A DNA stretch of 64,000 nucleotides from Hyphomicrobiales bacterium (GCA_900469965.1 UBZP01000003.1:293-64292); one strand, 5' to 3'; shown: positions 36,110 through 45,617, counted from the first letter of the stretch. The notes: a model not told the origin generated them from the letters alone. Made by a program: numbers and translations.

Positions 36110-36131
36110 GGTGAAAGTCCTCCCTTGGAAT

Positions 36132-37223
36132 TCAGTTGATTGCGATTTCTGAAAGCCTGACAGTCCGACCCTCCTCGATGGAGCGGTAGCCCGCCTCGAC
36201 GAGCGCGACGGTCTTGACGTTGTCGGCGACGGAGAGCGCCGGCGGCTCGCCGGACTTCACCGCGTATTGCAGCTGCTCCATCACGCCGATGAAGGCGTGC
36301 GGGAACCACATCGTTTCCCATTTCGGCGAGACCCATTTGCCGCCGGTGGTCCTCTTCGAGGCGTAGGAAAGGGTGGACGGCGAGCCGTCCGGCCAGCCGA
36401 TCGTGCCCTGGGCGACGCCGTCGGTGCCCTCGACCCGCCACTTGATGTAGATGTCGCTGTCGAACCCCTCCTCGCGCGGCCCCGACCAGACGTCCTCCAT
36501 GGAGACGGCGAGCACACCGCCCGGGAACGTCAGCGTCGACACGGTGATGCCGTCCTTGTGGGCAAACTGCGTGCGCGGATCCGTGCGCGTCACCGTGGTG
36601 ATCGCCTCGGGATCGCCGAACAGGAAGCGCAGCACGTCGAGGTGATGCACGCTCATGTTCGACAGGGTCAGCCGGTCGTAGTCCTCGAGGAACGTCTGCC
36701 AGTGCGGAATGGCGCGCATCTCGATCGTCGCCATGACGGCGGTACCGAGTTCGCCCCTGTCGAGGATCTGCTTCAGCACGCGCATCGACTGGTCGTAGCG
36801 CATGTTCTGGTTGACCGAGAGGATCTTGCCGGCCCTCGCCGCCTCGTCGCGCAGCGCCCTGGCTTCCTCGAGCGTCAGCGCCAGCGGCTTCTGCGCCAGG
36901 ATCGCCTTGATGTGCGGCTGCTTCAGCGCCTGCCGGATCAGGTCCGGCTGCTGGTCCGGCGGATAGGCGATGTCGAGGATCTCGATGCTCGGATCGGCAA
37001 TCAGCGCCGGGGGCGTGTCGTGCACGGTCGGAATGCCCCAGCGCTCGGCGACGGCCTTCGCCTTGGCCGTCGTGCGCGAAGCGATGGCTGCGACCGGAAA
37101 GCCCGCTTGCCTGTAGGCGGCGAGATGGCACTCGGCCATGATCATGCCGGCGCCGATGCAGCCGATCCGGTAGTCCTTCACCCGCACCGGCGGATCCGGC
37201 ACGAAGCCATGTGTGTCGCTCAT
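36132..37223 (-). CDS. Gfo/Idh/MocA-family oxidoreductase
   Basis: A 363-residue NAD(P)-dependent dehydrogenase. The dinucleotide motif GCIGAGMIMAE is at residues 21-31. The catalytic Lys is K112 in AQKPLAL, where the family usually has EKP, so the preceding Glu is replaced by Gln. Members oxidise sugars, inositols and their derivatives. GGGAGGAG precedes the ATG. It directly follows the two transporter ATPase genes. Confidence 0.88.
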   Translation of the reverse strand: MSDTHGFVPDPPVRVKDYRIGCIGAGMIMAECHLAAYRQAGFPVAAIASRTTAKAKAVAERWGIPTVHDTPPALIADPSIEILDIAYPPDQQPDLIRQALKQPHIKAILAQKPLALTLEEARALRDEAARAGKILSVNQNMRYDQSMRVLKQILDRGELGTAVMATIEMRAIPHWQTFLEDYDRLTLSNMSVHHLDVLRFLFGDPEAITTVTRTDPRTQFAHKDGITVSTLTFPGGVLAVSMEDVWSGPREEGFDSDIYIKWRVEGTDGVAQGTIGWPDGSPSTLSYASKRTTGGKWVSPKWETMWFPHAFIGVMEQLQYAVKSGEPPALSVADNVKTVALVEAGYRSIEEGRTVRLSEIAIN

Positions 37224-37249
37224 TCGCTCCTCCCATTTCATCGCATTGT

Positions 37250-38308
37250 TCATGGACGCAGCGCCTCTCCCGCCGCGCCGAAGAAGTGCACCCGCTCGGG
37301 GTTGCAGCTCAGCGCCACCCTGCTGTCGATGCGAATATCCGGCTGGCCGCGCAGGAGTGCCCTGAGCTTCTGGCTGCCGGTATCGAGCGTGACGACGGTG
37401 TAGCCGCCGAGCGGCTCGACCTCGTAGACCGTGGCCGGCCGGCCCGCATGACCTTCGGCCCAGGGCTCCACCTTCAGGTCTTCCGGCCGGATGCCGACCC
37501 CGGCGACGTTGCCGGACATCTGCTCCGCCGGCAGCAGGATCGTCCCCTCCCCCGTCTCCGGCCGCCCGGACGGGGCCGCCGCCATGATGTTCATCATCGG
37601 CGCGCCGAGAAGCTGGGCGACGTAGCGGCTGGCGGGCCGGTCGTAGATGTCGACCGGCGCACCGATCTGCCGGATCTCGCCGTGCTCCAGGATCGCCATG
37701 CGATCCGCCACCGACATGGCCTCTTCCTGGTCGTGGGTCACGTAGATCAGGGTCTGGCCGAGCTCGCGCTGGATGCGCTTGAGCTCGACGCGCGTCTCCT
37801 CGCGCAGCCGCGCGTCGAGCGCCGAGATGGGGTCGTCCATCAGGTAGGCGACCGGGTCCCGCACCAGCGCCCGGGCAATCGCCACGCGCTGGCGCTCGCC
37901 GCCCGACAGGTGCGCCGGCAGCTTGTGCAGGAGATGCGCGATATGCAGCTTCGCGGCGACCGCATCGACGCGGGCCCTGATCGTCGCCTCCGGCACCTTC
38001 CTTTCGACGAGAGGAAAGCGAACGTTCTCCGCCGCCGTCATGTGCGGAAAAAGCGCGAGATTCTGGAACACCATCGCAACGTTGCGGTGTCCCGGCGAGA
38101 TGTGGTTCACCGGCCGGCCGTCGATCAGGACCTCGCCCTCGTCCGGCGTCTCGAGCCCGAGCATCAGCTTCAGGATCGTCGACTTGCCGGAAAGCGGCGG
38201 GCCGAAGAAGCAGAAGAACTCGCCCGGCTGGATATCGAAGCTGGCGTTCTGCACCGCAACGGTGTTGCCGTAGCGCTTGCTGACATTGCGGAAGGAAATC
38301 CCGGCCAT
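37250..38308 (-). CDS. CUT1 ABC transporter ATPase, GlpS-like, with altered catalytic residues
   Basis: A 352-residue MalK-type ATPase with a C-terminal regulatory domain. The P-loop is GPPLSGKST (residues 36-44) rather than GPSGCGKST. The signature LSGGE (134-138) is intact. Walker B reads YLMDDP, so the catalytic Glu is Asp159. The partner ATPase at 38311 has the opposite pattern. The same GPxLSGK loop occurs in the GlpS ATPase of rhizobial glycerol importers, as I recall them. The ATG at 38308 is eight bases after AGGGGG; a GTG at 38312-38314 overlapping the previous stop is the alternative. Confidence 0.85.
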   Translation of the reverse strand: MAGISFRNVSKRYGNTVAVQNASFDIQPGEFFCFFGPPLSGKSTILKLMLGLETPDEGEVLIDGRPVNHISPGHRNVAMVFQNLALFPHMTAAENVRFPLVERKVPEATIRARVDAVAAKLHIAHLLHKLPAHLSGGERQRVAIARALVRDPVAYLMDDPISALDARLREETRVELKRIQRELGQTLIYVTHDQEEAMSVADRMAILEHGEIRQIGAPVDIYDRPASRYVAQLLGAPMMNIMAAAPSGRPETGEGTILLPAEQMSGNVAGVGIRPEDLKVEPWAEGHAGRPATVYEVEPLGGYTVVTLDTGSQKLRALLRGQPDIRIDSRVALSCNPERVHFFGAAGEALRP

Positions 38309-38310
38309 CC

Positions 38311-39405
38311 TCACGTCCCCCTGATGGCGATGCCCGTTCCGGCATCGAAGAGCCGCACCGACGCGGGCTCGATTGCGATGGAGACGGTGGAGCCGCTTTC
38401 GACGGCCGCGTCGTTGTCGAACACGGCCTTCACCCGCTGCTCGCCGGCGCCGAGATGGACGACGGTGCGCGCGCCGATGCGCTCGACGAAGGTCACCGGC
38501 AGCGGCATGCCCTCGGCGGTCCCGGACAGCGACACGCGCTCCGGGCGGAAGCCGTAGACGACCTCCCGGCTGCCGCTCTGCCGCACGGCGCTCACCAGTT
38601 CCGGGTCGAGCGGCTGGCTTCGCCCCATTTCGCCGAGATTGACGACGAGCCCGCGGTCGCTGTCGGCGAGACTGCCCTTCAGAAGGTTCATGCCCGGCGA
38701 ACCGATGAAGCCGGCGACGAACAGGTTGGCGGGGTTGTTGTAGACCTCCAGCGGCGTGCCGACCTGCTGCAGCACGCCGTGATCCATCACCGCGATCCGG
38801 TCGGCCATGGTCATCGCCTCGAGCTGGTCGTGGGTGACGTAGACCATCGTCTGGCGGAACTGGCGCTGCAGGTGCTTCAGCTCCGTGCGCATCACCGCAC
38901 GGAAGGCGGCGTCGACGTTCGACAGCGGCTCGTCGAGCAGGAAGATCGCCGGCTCGACGATGGCGGAGCGGCCGATCGCCAGCCGCTGCAGGATATTGAC
39001 CGACAGCTTGGCGGACGGCTGCTTCAGAAGGGGCGTCAGCTGCAGGAATTCGGCGATCGCCTTGACCCGGCTGTCGACCTCGCTTTCCGGCAACTTCCGG
39101 ACCCGCAGGCCGTAGGCGAGGTTGTCGTGGACGTTCATGTGGGTGAAGATCGCATAGTTCTGGAAGACGAAGCCGACGCCGCGCCGTCCCATCGCCACGC
39201 CGTTCATGTCCTTGTCGTCGAACAGGATCCGGCCTTCGGACGGGCTCTCCATGCCGGCGATCATGTTCATCGTCGTCGACTTGCCGCAGCCGGACGGCCC
39301 GAGCAGCGCCATGAACTCGCCGTTGCGGATCTCGAGATCCATCGTCTTCAGCGCCGTGAAGGCTCCGAAGCGCTTGACCAGGTTTTCAAGACGAATAGCC
39401 GTCAT
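38311..39405 (-). CDS. CUT1 ABC transporter ATPase, GlpT-like, with degenerate signature motif
   Basis: A 364-residue MalK-type ATPase. Walker A GPSGCGKST (36-44) and Walker B FLLDEP with catalytic E159 are canonical. The ABC signature reads LSVNI (134-138) instead of LSGGQ. With the neighbouring ATPase it would form a heterodimer having one normal and one defective ATP site. The C-terminal part carries the usual MalK-like regulatory fold (YGFRPERVSL). It starts 4 bases after the permease stop. Confidence 0.87.
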   Translation of the reverse strand: MTAIRLENLVKRFGAFTALKTMDLEIRNGEFMALLGPSGCGKSTTMNMIAGMESPSEGRILFDDKDMNGVAMGRRGVGFVFQNYAIFTHMNVHDNLAYGLRVRKLPESEVDSRVKAIAEFLQLTPLLKQPSAKLSVNILQRLAIGRSAIVEPAIFLLDEPLSNVDAAFRAVMRTELKHLQRQFRQTMVYVTHDQLEAMTMADRIAVMDHGVLQQVGTPLEVYNNPANLFVAGFIGSPGMNLLKGSLADSDRGLVVNLGEMGRSQPLDPELVSAVRQSGSREVVYGFRPERVSLSGTAEGMPLPVTFVERIGARTVVHLGAGEQRVKAVFDNDAAVESGSTVSIAIEPASVRLFDAGTGIAIRGT

Positions 39406-39409
39406 CGGA

Positions 39410-40366
39410 TCACGCCTCCTTGCCGGCGTTCATGCGGCTGATCGCCAGCGAGACGAGGATGGAAAGCGCGACGAGGATGACGAGCGCGATCGCGGCGACA
39501 TAGCCCCAGATCAGGTCCTGCTGCGTCACCTTGTAGATGTAGACGGAGATGGTTTCGGTCGCGACACCCGGCCCGCCGCCGGTCATGATGTAGAGCGTGT
39601 CGAAGATCTTGAAGTTCTCGATGACGCGGATGGCGAGCGCGATGATGATGATCGTCTTCATCTTCGGCAGCACGATGGTGCGGAACCGCTGCCACCAGGA
39701 GGCGCCGAGCAATGTCGCCGCACGCACCTGGTCCTCCGGCACGCCGACGAGGCCGGCCAGCAGGATGAGGAACATCAGCGGCGTCCACTGCCAGATGTCG
39801 GCGATCATCACGGCGACCAAGGCCGTGGTCGGATCGGATAGCCAGGCGATGGAGACGTTCATGCCGGTCAGGCCGGACAGGATGTCGTTCACCGGCCCGC
39901 CGGACTGGAACAGCATGAAGAACATGTAGCCGGCGACCGCAGGCACCACCATCATCGGGATCAGCATGATCGAATAGAACACGCGCTTGCCGGCGAAATC
40001 GTCCATGAACAGGATGGCGAGGCCGAGACCGAGCAGGAATTCGGCCGGCACGCAGACCAGCATCACCAGCGCCGTCCGCCCGAGCGCGCTCCAGAAGCGG
40101 CCGTCCGCCATCAGGTCGGTATAATTGGCAAAGCCGTTCCACAGCTCATGGGCCTGCCACCAGCCGATGCCGTCGAGCGGCGACCAGTCGGTCAGGCTGA
40201 TATAGAGCTGCATGAGCAGCGGAAAGACGGCAATGAAGAGCACCAGCACCTGCGCCGGCAGCGTCAGGGCAAGGCCGAGCCGGCGGCCGCCATCTTCCGA
40301 GCGGGCGTCGTGATCGAGAGCCGCGTCGACCATGGATATCTTCTCCGGGGTTGCGAGGCTGCTCAT
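39410..40366 (-). CDS. CUT1 ABC transporter permease (MalF/UgpA-like)
   Basis: A 318-residue permease with about six membrane helices. The first follows a 34-residue cytoplasmic tail. The EAA loop ([26 protein letters not shown]) contacts the ATPases. ATGA overlap with the preceding permease gene supports the start at 40366; a later ATG at 40333 is possible. Confidence 0.9.
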   Translation of the reverse strand: MSSLATPEKISMVDAALDHDARSEDGGRRLGLALTLPAQVLVLFIAVFPLLMQLYISLTDWSPLDGIGWWQAHELWNGFANYTDLMADGRFWSALGRTALVMLVCVPAEFLLGLGLAILFMDDFAGKRVFYSIMLIPMMVVPAVAGYMFFMLFQSGGPVNDILSGLTGMNVSIAWLSDPTTALVAVMIADIWQWTPLMFLILLAGLVGVPEDQVRAATLLGASWWQRFRTIVLPKMKTIIIIALAIRVIENFKIFDTLYIMTGGGPGVATETISVYIYKVTQQDLIWGYVAAIALVILVALSILVSLAISRMNAGKEA

Positions 40367-41223
40367 TGCTTCAGGGCTCCGAAGGTCAGGCCGCGCACGA
40401 GATGGCGCTGGATGGCGATGCCCATGATCACCGGCGGCACCGCCGCGATGAGCCCGAGCGCCGCCTTGGCGCCATAGAGCTGGCCGGTCATCGAGGATGA
40501 CAGCGACGCCATGTAGACCGGGATCGTCACCCATTCGCGGGTCGTCAGCAGCAGCGCGATCAGATAGTCGGACCAGTTGAGAATGAAGACGAAGAGCGCC
40601 GAGCTTGCAAGCGCCGGCCGCATCATCGGCAGCGTGATCTTCAGGAAGACCCGGCCGCGCGAGCACCCTTCGACGAGCGCGGCATCCTCGATCTCGCGCG
40701 GCATGTCGTCGAAGAAGGTCTTCATCAGCCAGAAGGCAAACGGCAGCGTGACGATGCCGTAGATCAGCGCCAGGCCCCACCAGCTGTCGACCATGCCGAG
40801 AAAGGCCCACATGATCATGACCGGGATCATCACGGCCATCGGCGGAAACAGCCTGAGCTGGATCAGGGCCAGGGGCAGGTTCTGGCCGGAGCCGAAGCGC
40901 GATAGCCCGTAGGCGGCCGCAGTCCCGCACCCCATGGCGATCAGCGTGCCGAAGACGGCCGACAGCAGCGACGACAGGATCGGCTTGCCGGCGGTGCGGT
41001 CGAGCGCGACGATGAGGTCGCTGGTCGAGGTGCCGAAGATGAAGCGGAAATTGTCGAGCGTCGGGTTCTTCGGCCACCAGGTCAGGTCGGCGCCCGCGGC
41101 CGACCACTCGGCGATCGGCTTGAAGGCCATCGAGGCCATCCACAGCGTCGGGATCAGCGTGATCGCGAGCGCCAGGGTGATGACCGAATAGCGGAAAATT
41201 TCGAAGGGCAGGGAGCGGTTCAT
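40363..41223 (-). CDS. CUT1 ABC transporter permease (MalG/UgpE-like)
   Basis: A 286-residue permease with about six membrane helices and the EAA loop [25 protein letters not shown]. The C-terminal GLTFGALKQ is typical of MalG-type partners. The start at 41223 lacks a clear Shine-Dalgarno; the frame is open a little further upstream (to 41250, TTG), so the exact start is uncertain. It follows the binding-protein gene by 78 bases. Confidence 0.88.
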   Translation of the reverse strand: MNRSLPFEIFRYSVITLALAITLIPTLWMASMAFKPIAEWSAAGADLTWWPKNPTLDNFRFIFGTSTSDLIVALDRTAGKPILSSLLSAVFGTLIAMGCGTAAAYGLSRFGSGQNLPLALIQLRLFPPMAVMIPVMIMWAFLGMVDSWWGLALIYGIVTLPFAFWLMKTFFDDMPREIEDAALVEGCSRGRVFLKITLPMMRPALASSALFVFILNWSDYLIALLLTTREWVTIPVYMASLSSSMTGQLYGAKAALGLIAAVPPVIMGIAIQRHLVRGLTFGALKQ

Positions 41224-41301
41224 GGCGTCAACTGCAGCATCTGCGCGCAAGCGGAACGGAGAGGCGATCGCGCCCGCCCCGTTCCGTCGGTCCTCCGGCG
41301 A

Positions 41302-42918
41302 TCAGCCGGTGACCGGATCGAGCACGGTCGGCCACGCCTCCTTGTTGGATTTGATGGCGGACACGAGCTTGTCCTCGCCGATGCGCCGCACGATGCGGTT
41401 CCACTGGCGCTCGGTATCGGCCATCGCGTCTTCCGGGCTCTTGGTCTTCGTCAGCGCCGCGACGAGGTTTTCGTCGAGCGCGTTGTGGAAGGCGGTGGCG
41501 CCCGGATAGTTGATGGTCGGCACGGTGCGCGCCACCGTCTCGCGGACGATGTCCATGTGATAGTCGTGGTAGGTCTGGCGCACGAGCGGATCGGCGAAGT
41601 TCGACAGCTGGAACGGGTCGAAATAGCCGCCCGGATTGGCCGTCATCCAGGAATAGATGCGGCTGGACCCCAGCCACTGCAGCAGCAGGTAGCAGGCTTC
41701 CGGATGCTTGCTCTGCGCGGACACGGAGGCGGACAGGTTGAGCCACAGCACCGAGCGGCGGACGAGCTGGCCGTCGATCGCGCGGCCGGGAGGCAGCATG
41801 GAGCCGACCTTGCCGGTGACCTTCGAGCCGGAATTGGCGGCGTTGTCGAGGAACTTCGGCAGGTTCGAGAAGGCGCAGGTCATGGCGGCACCGCCGCCGG
41901 CGAAGTTGCCGTACTGCTCCGGCCAGCCCCAGGAGATCGCATCCGGCGAGTGATAGGACAGCGAGGCGATGTACTCCCGGGTCGCCGCGAATCCGGCTTC
42001 GCCGTTGATCAGCGGCTTGCCGTCGTCGTCGAACAGGAACTGGTTCGGCGAGGCCATCGAAACGAAGCGCTGGTACCAGTTGGTGTAGCCCCAGCCCTGG
42101 TTGCGCAGGTCCGTGCAGCCGAACAGCCCCTTGTCCGGGCGATGGAAGAAGGCTGCGACCTCGTCGAGCTGCTTCCAGGTCGAAGGCGGCGCCAGCGCGT
42201 AGCCGTGCTTGTCGGCGAAGGCCTTCTTCTCGGCCTCGTCGTCGAACAGGTCGGTGCGGAAATTCCAGGTCTGGAAGTCGCCGTCGAGCGACACCCCGTA
42301 GGTCGAGCCGCGATACTGGTTGAGCAGCGACACGCCCTTCTTTCCGTTGACGTAGCCGCGCTCGGCATCGTCCCATTCGGGCTTGTGCTGGGCGACATAG
42401 TCATCGAGGGCGACGATGCCGCCGGTCTCGGCGAGGTCGCCCAGCCGGTTCCATTCGACGGCATAGATGTCGAAGGCACCGCCCTTGGTGGAGATGTCCT
42501 GCATCGTCTTGGTGAATTCCTGGCCGTTCGGCACGCCGACGATGTCGAGCGTGATGCCGGTCTCCTTCTCCCACAGCGCCTTGATGGAGGGCGCGCCGGC
42601 CGGGAACGGCTGGGTCAGCTGGCCGATCGATCCGTCGGACAGGCCGAGCACGATGCGGTCCGGCGCCTTGCCGGCGCCCTTCAGCGCCTTGACCGCCTCG
42701 ATGGCCCGCCCCTCGGGCGTATCCGGGCCATACTGGTAGCGCTCCGCGCCATCGAAACCGGTCGGGCCGCCGATCATGCCGGGGGCCAGCGCATCCGCGG
42801 CGTAGGCACGCCCCGGTCGAATGAATTGCGGCGCGATGCCGACGGCAGCCGAAAGCGCGATGGCCTTGCCGCTGCCTGCCAGAAACCGGCGCCGGGACGT
42901 CCGATAGATATCTGCCAT
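41302..42918 (-). CDS. CUT1 ABC transporter substrate-binding protein, large form, Tat signal
   Basis: A 538-residue receptor, about 100 residues longer than most CUT1 binding proteins and similar in size to the glycerol/polyol receptors that work with two different ATPases. The N terminus has the twin-arginine motif S8-R9-R10-R11-F12-L13 and an AYA-AD cleavage site, so it is probably Tat-exported. GGGGAGG precedes the ATG at 42918. It is the first gene of the sixteen-gene run and is divergent from the LacI regulator, the likely controller. The ligand is unknown. Confidence 0.88.
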   Translation of the reverse strand: MADIYRTSRRRFLAGSGKAIALSAAVGIAPQFIRPGRAYAADALAPGMIGGPTGFDGAERYQYGPDTPEGRAIEAVKALKGAGKAPDRIVLGLSDGSIGQLTQPFPAGAPSIKALWEKETGITLDIVGVPNGQEFTKTMQDISTKGGAFDIYAVEWNRLGDLAETGGIVALDDYVAQHKPEWDDAERGYVNGKKGVSLLNQYRGSTYGVSLDGDFQTWNFRTDLFDDEAEKKAFADKHGYALAPPSTWKQLDEVAAFFHRPDKGLFGCTDLRNQGWGYTNWYQRFVSMASPNQFLFDDDGKPLINGEAGFAATREYIASLSYHSPDAISWGWPEQYGNFAGGGAAMTCAFSNLPKFLDNAANSGSKVTGKVGSMLPPGRAIDGQLVRRSVLWLNLSASVSAQSKHPEACYLLLQWLGSSRIYSWMTANPGGYFDPFQLSNFADPLVRQTYHDYHMDIVRETVARTVPTINYPGATAFHNALDENLVAALTKTKSPEDAMADTERQWNRIVRRIGEDKLVSAIKSNKEAWPTVLDPVTG

Positions 42919-43000
42919 GATGATCCTCCCCAACTCGGCAGACTTACTCCTCCGCTACCGAATTGAGGCGATACTGGCGCGCACCCCCATCGAAGTCAAC

Positions 43001-43025
43001 ATCATTTTTGATCATTTTTCATCAA
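43001..43025. promoter_or_regulatory. Repeat and inverted repeat between the LacI gene and the sugar operon
   Basis: A tandem ATCATTTTT(G/C) is followed by ATCAATTCAT. Within it, TTGAT-N8-ATCAA (43008-43025) is an exact inverted repeat. Another AT-rich TCAA/TTGA pair lies at about 43066-43079. This AT-rich block stands out from the GC-rich surroundings and lies 83 bases upstream of the operon's first gene. It is a candidate operator for the LacI protein. Confidence 0.45.
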
Positions 43026-43208
43026 TTCATCATCTGTCATTGAGGCGAGATTGCCGATCACATCCCTCAATTTGATGATTTGTTTTGACATTTAGCCATT
43101 CGAAAGACGGCATTTTGGCGCGAAATGCGGATTTGCGCGGGAAACAGCACGAAGGGGCTTGCAAAATGGCTGAAGAAATTTACATCATTTTCGAAAGAAG
43201 GATTCGCT

Positions 43209-44225
43209 GTGCGATCGACCTTGATTGACATCGCCCGGGAAGCTGGCGTCTCCAGCGCCACCGTCGATCGCGTGCTGAACAACCGCAACGGCGTGAAAGA
43301 TCGCACGCGCGAGATCGTCATGGATGCGGCGCGCCGCCTCGGCTATGTCGGCACGGGCTCCCCGCCCGCCGTGGCCGACAGCCGCGTCCGCCTCGACTTC
43401 GTGCTGCCGGCGGGCACCAACACGTTCATCGCCAATCTGCTGGAGCAGCTGGAGAGCCAGTCGGCGAAACGCTCCGACCTCGACGTCCGCATCCATTCGA
43501 TCGAGGGCTTCAACCCGGACACGCTGGCCGAGACGCTGCACGGCCTGCACGGCCAGACGATGGGCGTCGGCGTCATCGCGCTCGATCACCCGACGGTGCG
43601 CGAGGCGATGCGCTCGCTCGCCTCTTCCGGCGTCCCCATCGTCACCCTCGTTTCCGACATCCTGCACGTCCCCCGCTTCGGCTATATCGGCATCGACAAC
43701 CGGGCGGCCGGAAGGCTCGGCGGATACCTGCTCGGCCGCTTCCTCGGCCACGGCGTCAGGCGCAAGGTCGCGCTGTTTGCGGGCTCCCTCTCCTATCGCG
43801 GCCACGAGGAACGCGAGATGGGCTTTCGTCACATCATCGCCGACGAGTTCCCCGACCTCGAGGTGGTGGAACTGCGGGAGGTGCGCGACGACCGCGACCG
43901 CGCCTTCGAGGAGGCGACCGCCCTCTTCCGCCGCCATCCCGACCTGGCCGGCATCTACAACATCGGCGCCGGAAATTCCGGCATCGGCCGGGCGCTCGTC
44001 GAAAGCCGGATGGCGCCGGGCATCATCTTCGTCGGCCACGAACTGACGGAGCATACCAAGCGCCTGCTGCTGAACGGCGTCATGGACGCCGTCATCGACC
44101 AGAACCCGCGCGTCGAGGCGCGCGAGGCGCTGTCCATGCTCAGCCGCGCCGCCCGCGCCCAGCCGAACGACTATCACCCGCCGCGGCTGCAGGTGATCTT
44201 CCGCGAAAACATCCCGGAGTCCTGA
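43209..44225 (+). CDS. LacI-family transcriptional regulator
   Basis: A 338-residue repressor starting at a GTG six bases after AAGGA. The N-terminal helix-turn-helix and hinge are clear (TLIDIAREAGVSSATVDRVLNNRNGV, then AARRLGY). The effector domain is of the sugar-binding type (FGYIGIDNRAAGRLGGYLLGRF). The divergent placement makes it the probable regulator of the operon at 25333-42918. It lacks the more usual FSRPELV-type C-terminal core variants, and the effector is not predictable. Confidence 0.9.
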   Translation: MRSTLIDIAREAGVSSATVDRVLNNRNGVKDRTREIVMDAARRLGYVGTGSPPAVADSRVRLDFVLPAGTNTFIANLLEQLESQSAKRSDLDVRIHSIEGFNPDTLAETLHGLHGQTMGVGVIALDHPTVREAMRSLASSGVPIVTLVSDILHVPRFGYIGIDNRAAGRLGGYLLGRFLGHGVRRKVALFAGSLSYRGHEEREMGFRHIIADEFPDLEVVELREVRDDRDRAFEEATALFRRHPDLAGIYNIGAGNSGIGRALVESRMAPGIIFVGHELTEHTKRLLLNGVMDAVIDQNPRVEAREALSMLSRAARAQPNDYHPPRLQVIFRENIPES

Positions 44226-44322
44226 GCCGGCCCCGAACGCCGAGGGTCGCATCGCTTCCCGGTCCCTTGGAGGCCTGGAACTTCGCCACGCGAAGGTTAG
44301 GCAAGGGGCACCATTGCCGCTG

Positions 44323-44338
44323 GCAAACCTTGGTTTGC
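44323..44338 (+). promoter_or_regulatory. 7-2-7 box in front of the single-domain receiver gene
   Basis: GCAAACC-TT-GGTTTGC has perfect 7-base arms. It matches the AAACC-TT-CGTTT core of the boxes at 47961, 60111 and 60315. A weak -10-like GATGAT starts 26 bases after it. It lies 149 bases before the chosen start of the receiver gene. It resembles the StyR/TodT box (ATAAACC-N2-GGTTTAT). Confidence 0.5.
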
Positions 44339-44486
44339 ATTGACGCACACATGCCCGCAGGCCGATGATCGGATGGACGTCAATGCGTGGGGATGCTCTT
44401 CTCTGGAAGAGCGATTCTTTTCCCCAATTCGTGCCTGCAATCGAGCCACAGTTCAAACGAGTAGAGAAGCCTGTCAGGCAGCTCTC

Positions 44487-44873
44487 ATGGAAATGCTTCC
44501 AATGCTGATTGCCATAGTCGACGATGATGAATCGGTCCGGGTATCCTTGCTCGATCTTCTGGAAGTCTCCGGATACTCTGTCGAGACGTTCGCGTCCGCG
44601 CCGGAATTTCTGAACTCGCCGCGGGTCACGGACATGCGATGCCTTCTCCTCGACATTTCAATGCCTGGAATGTCGGGCGTCGATCTCTATCGGGAACTGA
44701 CGCGCCAGGCGATCAGGATACCGGTGGTGTTCATGACCGGCCACGCCGAGGAAACCCTCGTCCGCGAAGCCAGGCGTGCCGGATCGTGCCTGTTCAAACC
44801 ATTCGCCGGCGGGGAGCTTCGGGCGGCCATCGAGAAGGCGGTCGGGACAGAGCGTGGCCAGGGCCCCGGGTGA
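44487..44873 (+). CDS. Single-domain response regulator (receiver only)
   Basis: A 128-residue CheY-like/FixJ-receiver-like protein with no output domain. Phosphorylation site D56 (LLLDISMPGMSG), acidic D13-D14, T84 and K104 (FKPF) are all present. It may act as a phosphate sink or relay for the kinases at 47961 and 61553. The start is uncertain: ATGs at 44487, 44493 and 44502 are in frame, and the first has AGG at a suitable distance. It is convergent with the FixJ-type regulator gene. Confidence 0.8.
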   Translation: MEMLPMLIAIVDDDESVRVSLLDLLEVSGYSVETFASAPEFLNSPRVTDMRCLLLDISMPGMSGVDLYRELTRQAIRIPVVFMTGHAEETLVREARRAGSCLFKPFAGGELRAAIEKAVGTERGQGPG

Positions 44874-44898
44874 CGCGCTGGCATCCGAAATCCCAAAA

Positions 44899-45537
44899 TC
44901 AGCTCTTCTGCAGCTTTTCGACCTTCCGGACCAGGTCCGCCAGCGATCGGCTCTGCATCTTTCGCATGACGCTCATGCGATGCAGCTTCACCGTCATTTC
45001 GCTGATCCCGAGCTGATAGGCGACCTGCTTGTTCATCAGCCCGGCGACGACGCCGACCATCACTTCGTGCTCCCGTGGCGTCAGCGTATCGGCCAGCGCA
45101 CGGATGTGATTGCGCTCGGCGTCGCGCTTGCGCCGCTCGGCATCGGTTCGGATCGCGTTGTCGACGGCGGCCAGCAGGTCGTGCGAGACGAACGGCTTGG
45201 TGAGGAAGTCGGAAGCACCGGCCTTCATCGCCTTGACGCTGGCTGGTACATCGGCGTGGGCCGTCAGGAAGATGACGGGGATCCGGCTCCCGATCGAGAT
45301 CAATTCGCTCTGCAGGTCGAGGCCGGTGCCTCCAGGCATGCGAAGGTCGACGACGACGCAGCCGGGCCCGGTCGTATCGGCCGTGGTCAGGAATTCGGTT
45401 CCGCTGGAGTAGGCGGACGCGCGCAGGTTGGTGACGAGGAAAAGATCGAGCAGGGCGTCCCGCACGTGCTTGTCGTCGTCGATGACGTGGACGACGGGCT
45501 CGCCAGAACGCTCGGTTCCCAGTTCCATGCTTTCCAT
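44899..45537 (-). CDS. FixJ/StyR-type response regulator
   Basis: A 212-residue regulator: a receiver with phosphorylation site D64 (VVVDLRMPGGTG) and K at LTKPF, and a LuxR/NarL-type helix-turn-helix (LTPREHEVMVGVVAGLMNKQVAYQLGISEMTVKLHR). The recognition helix SEMTVKLHR is almost the same as in the regulator at 47127. The ATG at 45537 follows GGAGGAACGG. A 7-2-7 box and a GATAGA hexamer lie upstream. The probable partner kinases are at 47961 and 61553. Confidence 0.9.
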   Translation of the reverse strand: MESMELGTERSGEPVVHVIDDDKHVRDALLDLFLVTNLRASAYSSGTEFLTTADTTGPGCVVVDLRMPGGTGLDLQSELISIGSRIPVIFLTAHADVPASVKAMKAGASDFLTKPFVSHDLLAAVDNAIRTDAERRKRDAERNHIRALADTLTPREHEVMVGVVAGLMNKQVAYQLGISEMTVKLHRMSVMRKMQSRSLADLVRKVEKLQKS

Positions 45538-45617
45538 GGCCGTTCCTCCACATCCTCCCCCGACCTCGCAGTCTTCGGGGATGTCGGAATCTATCACGGG
45601 CCCGGTGTGCCTGGCTG

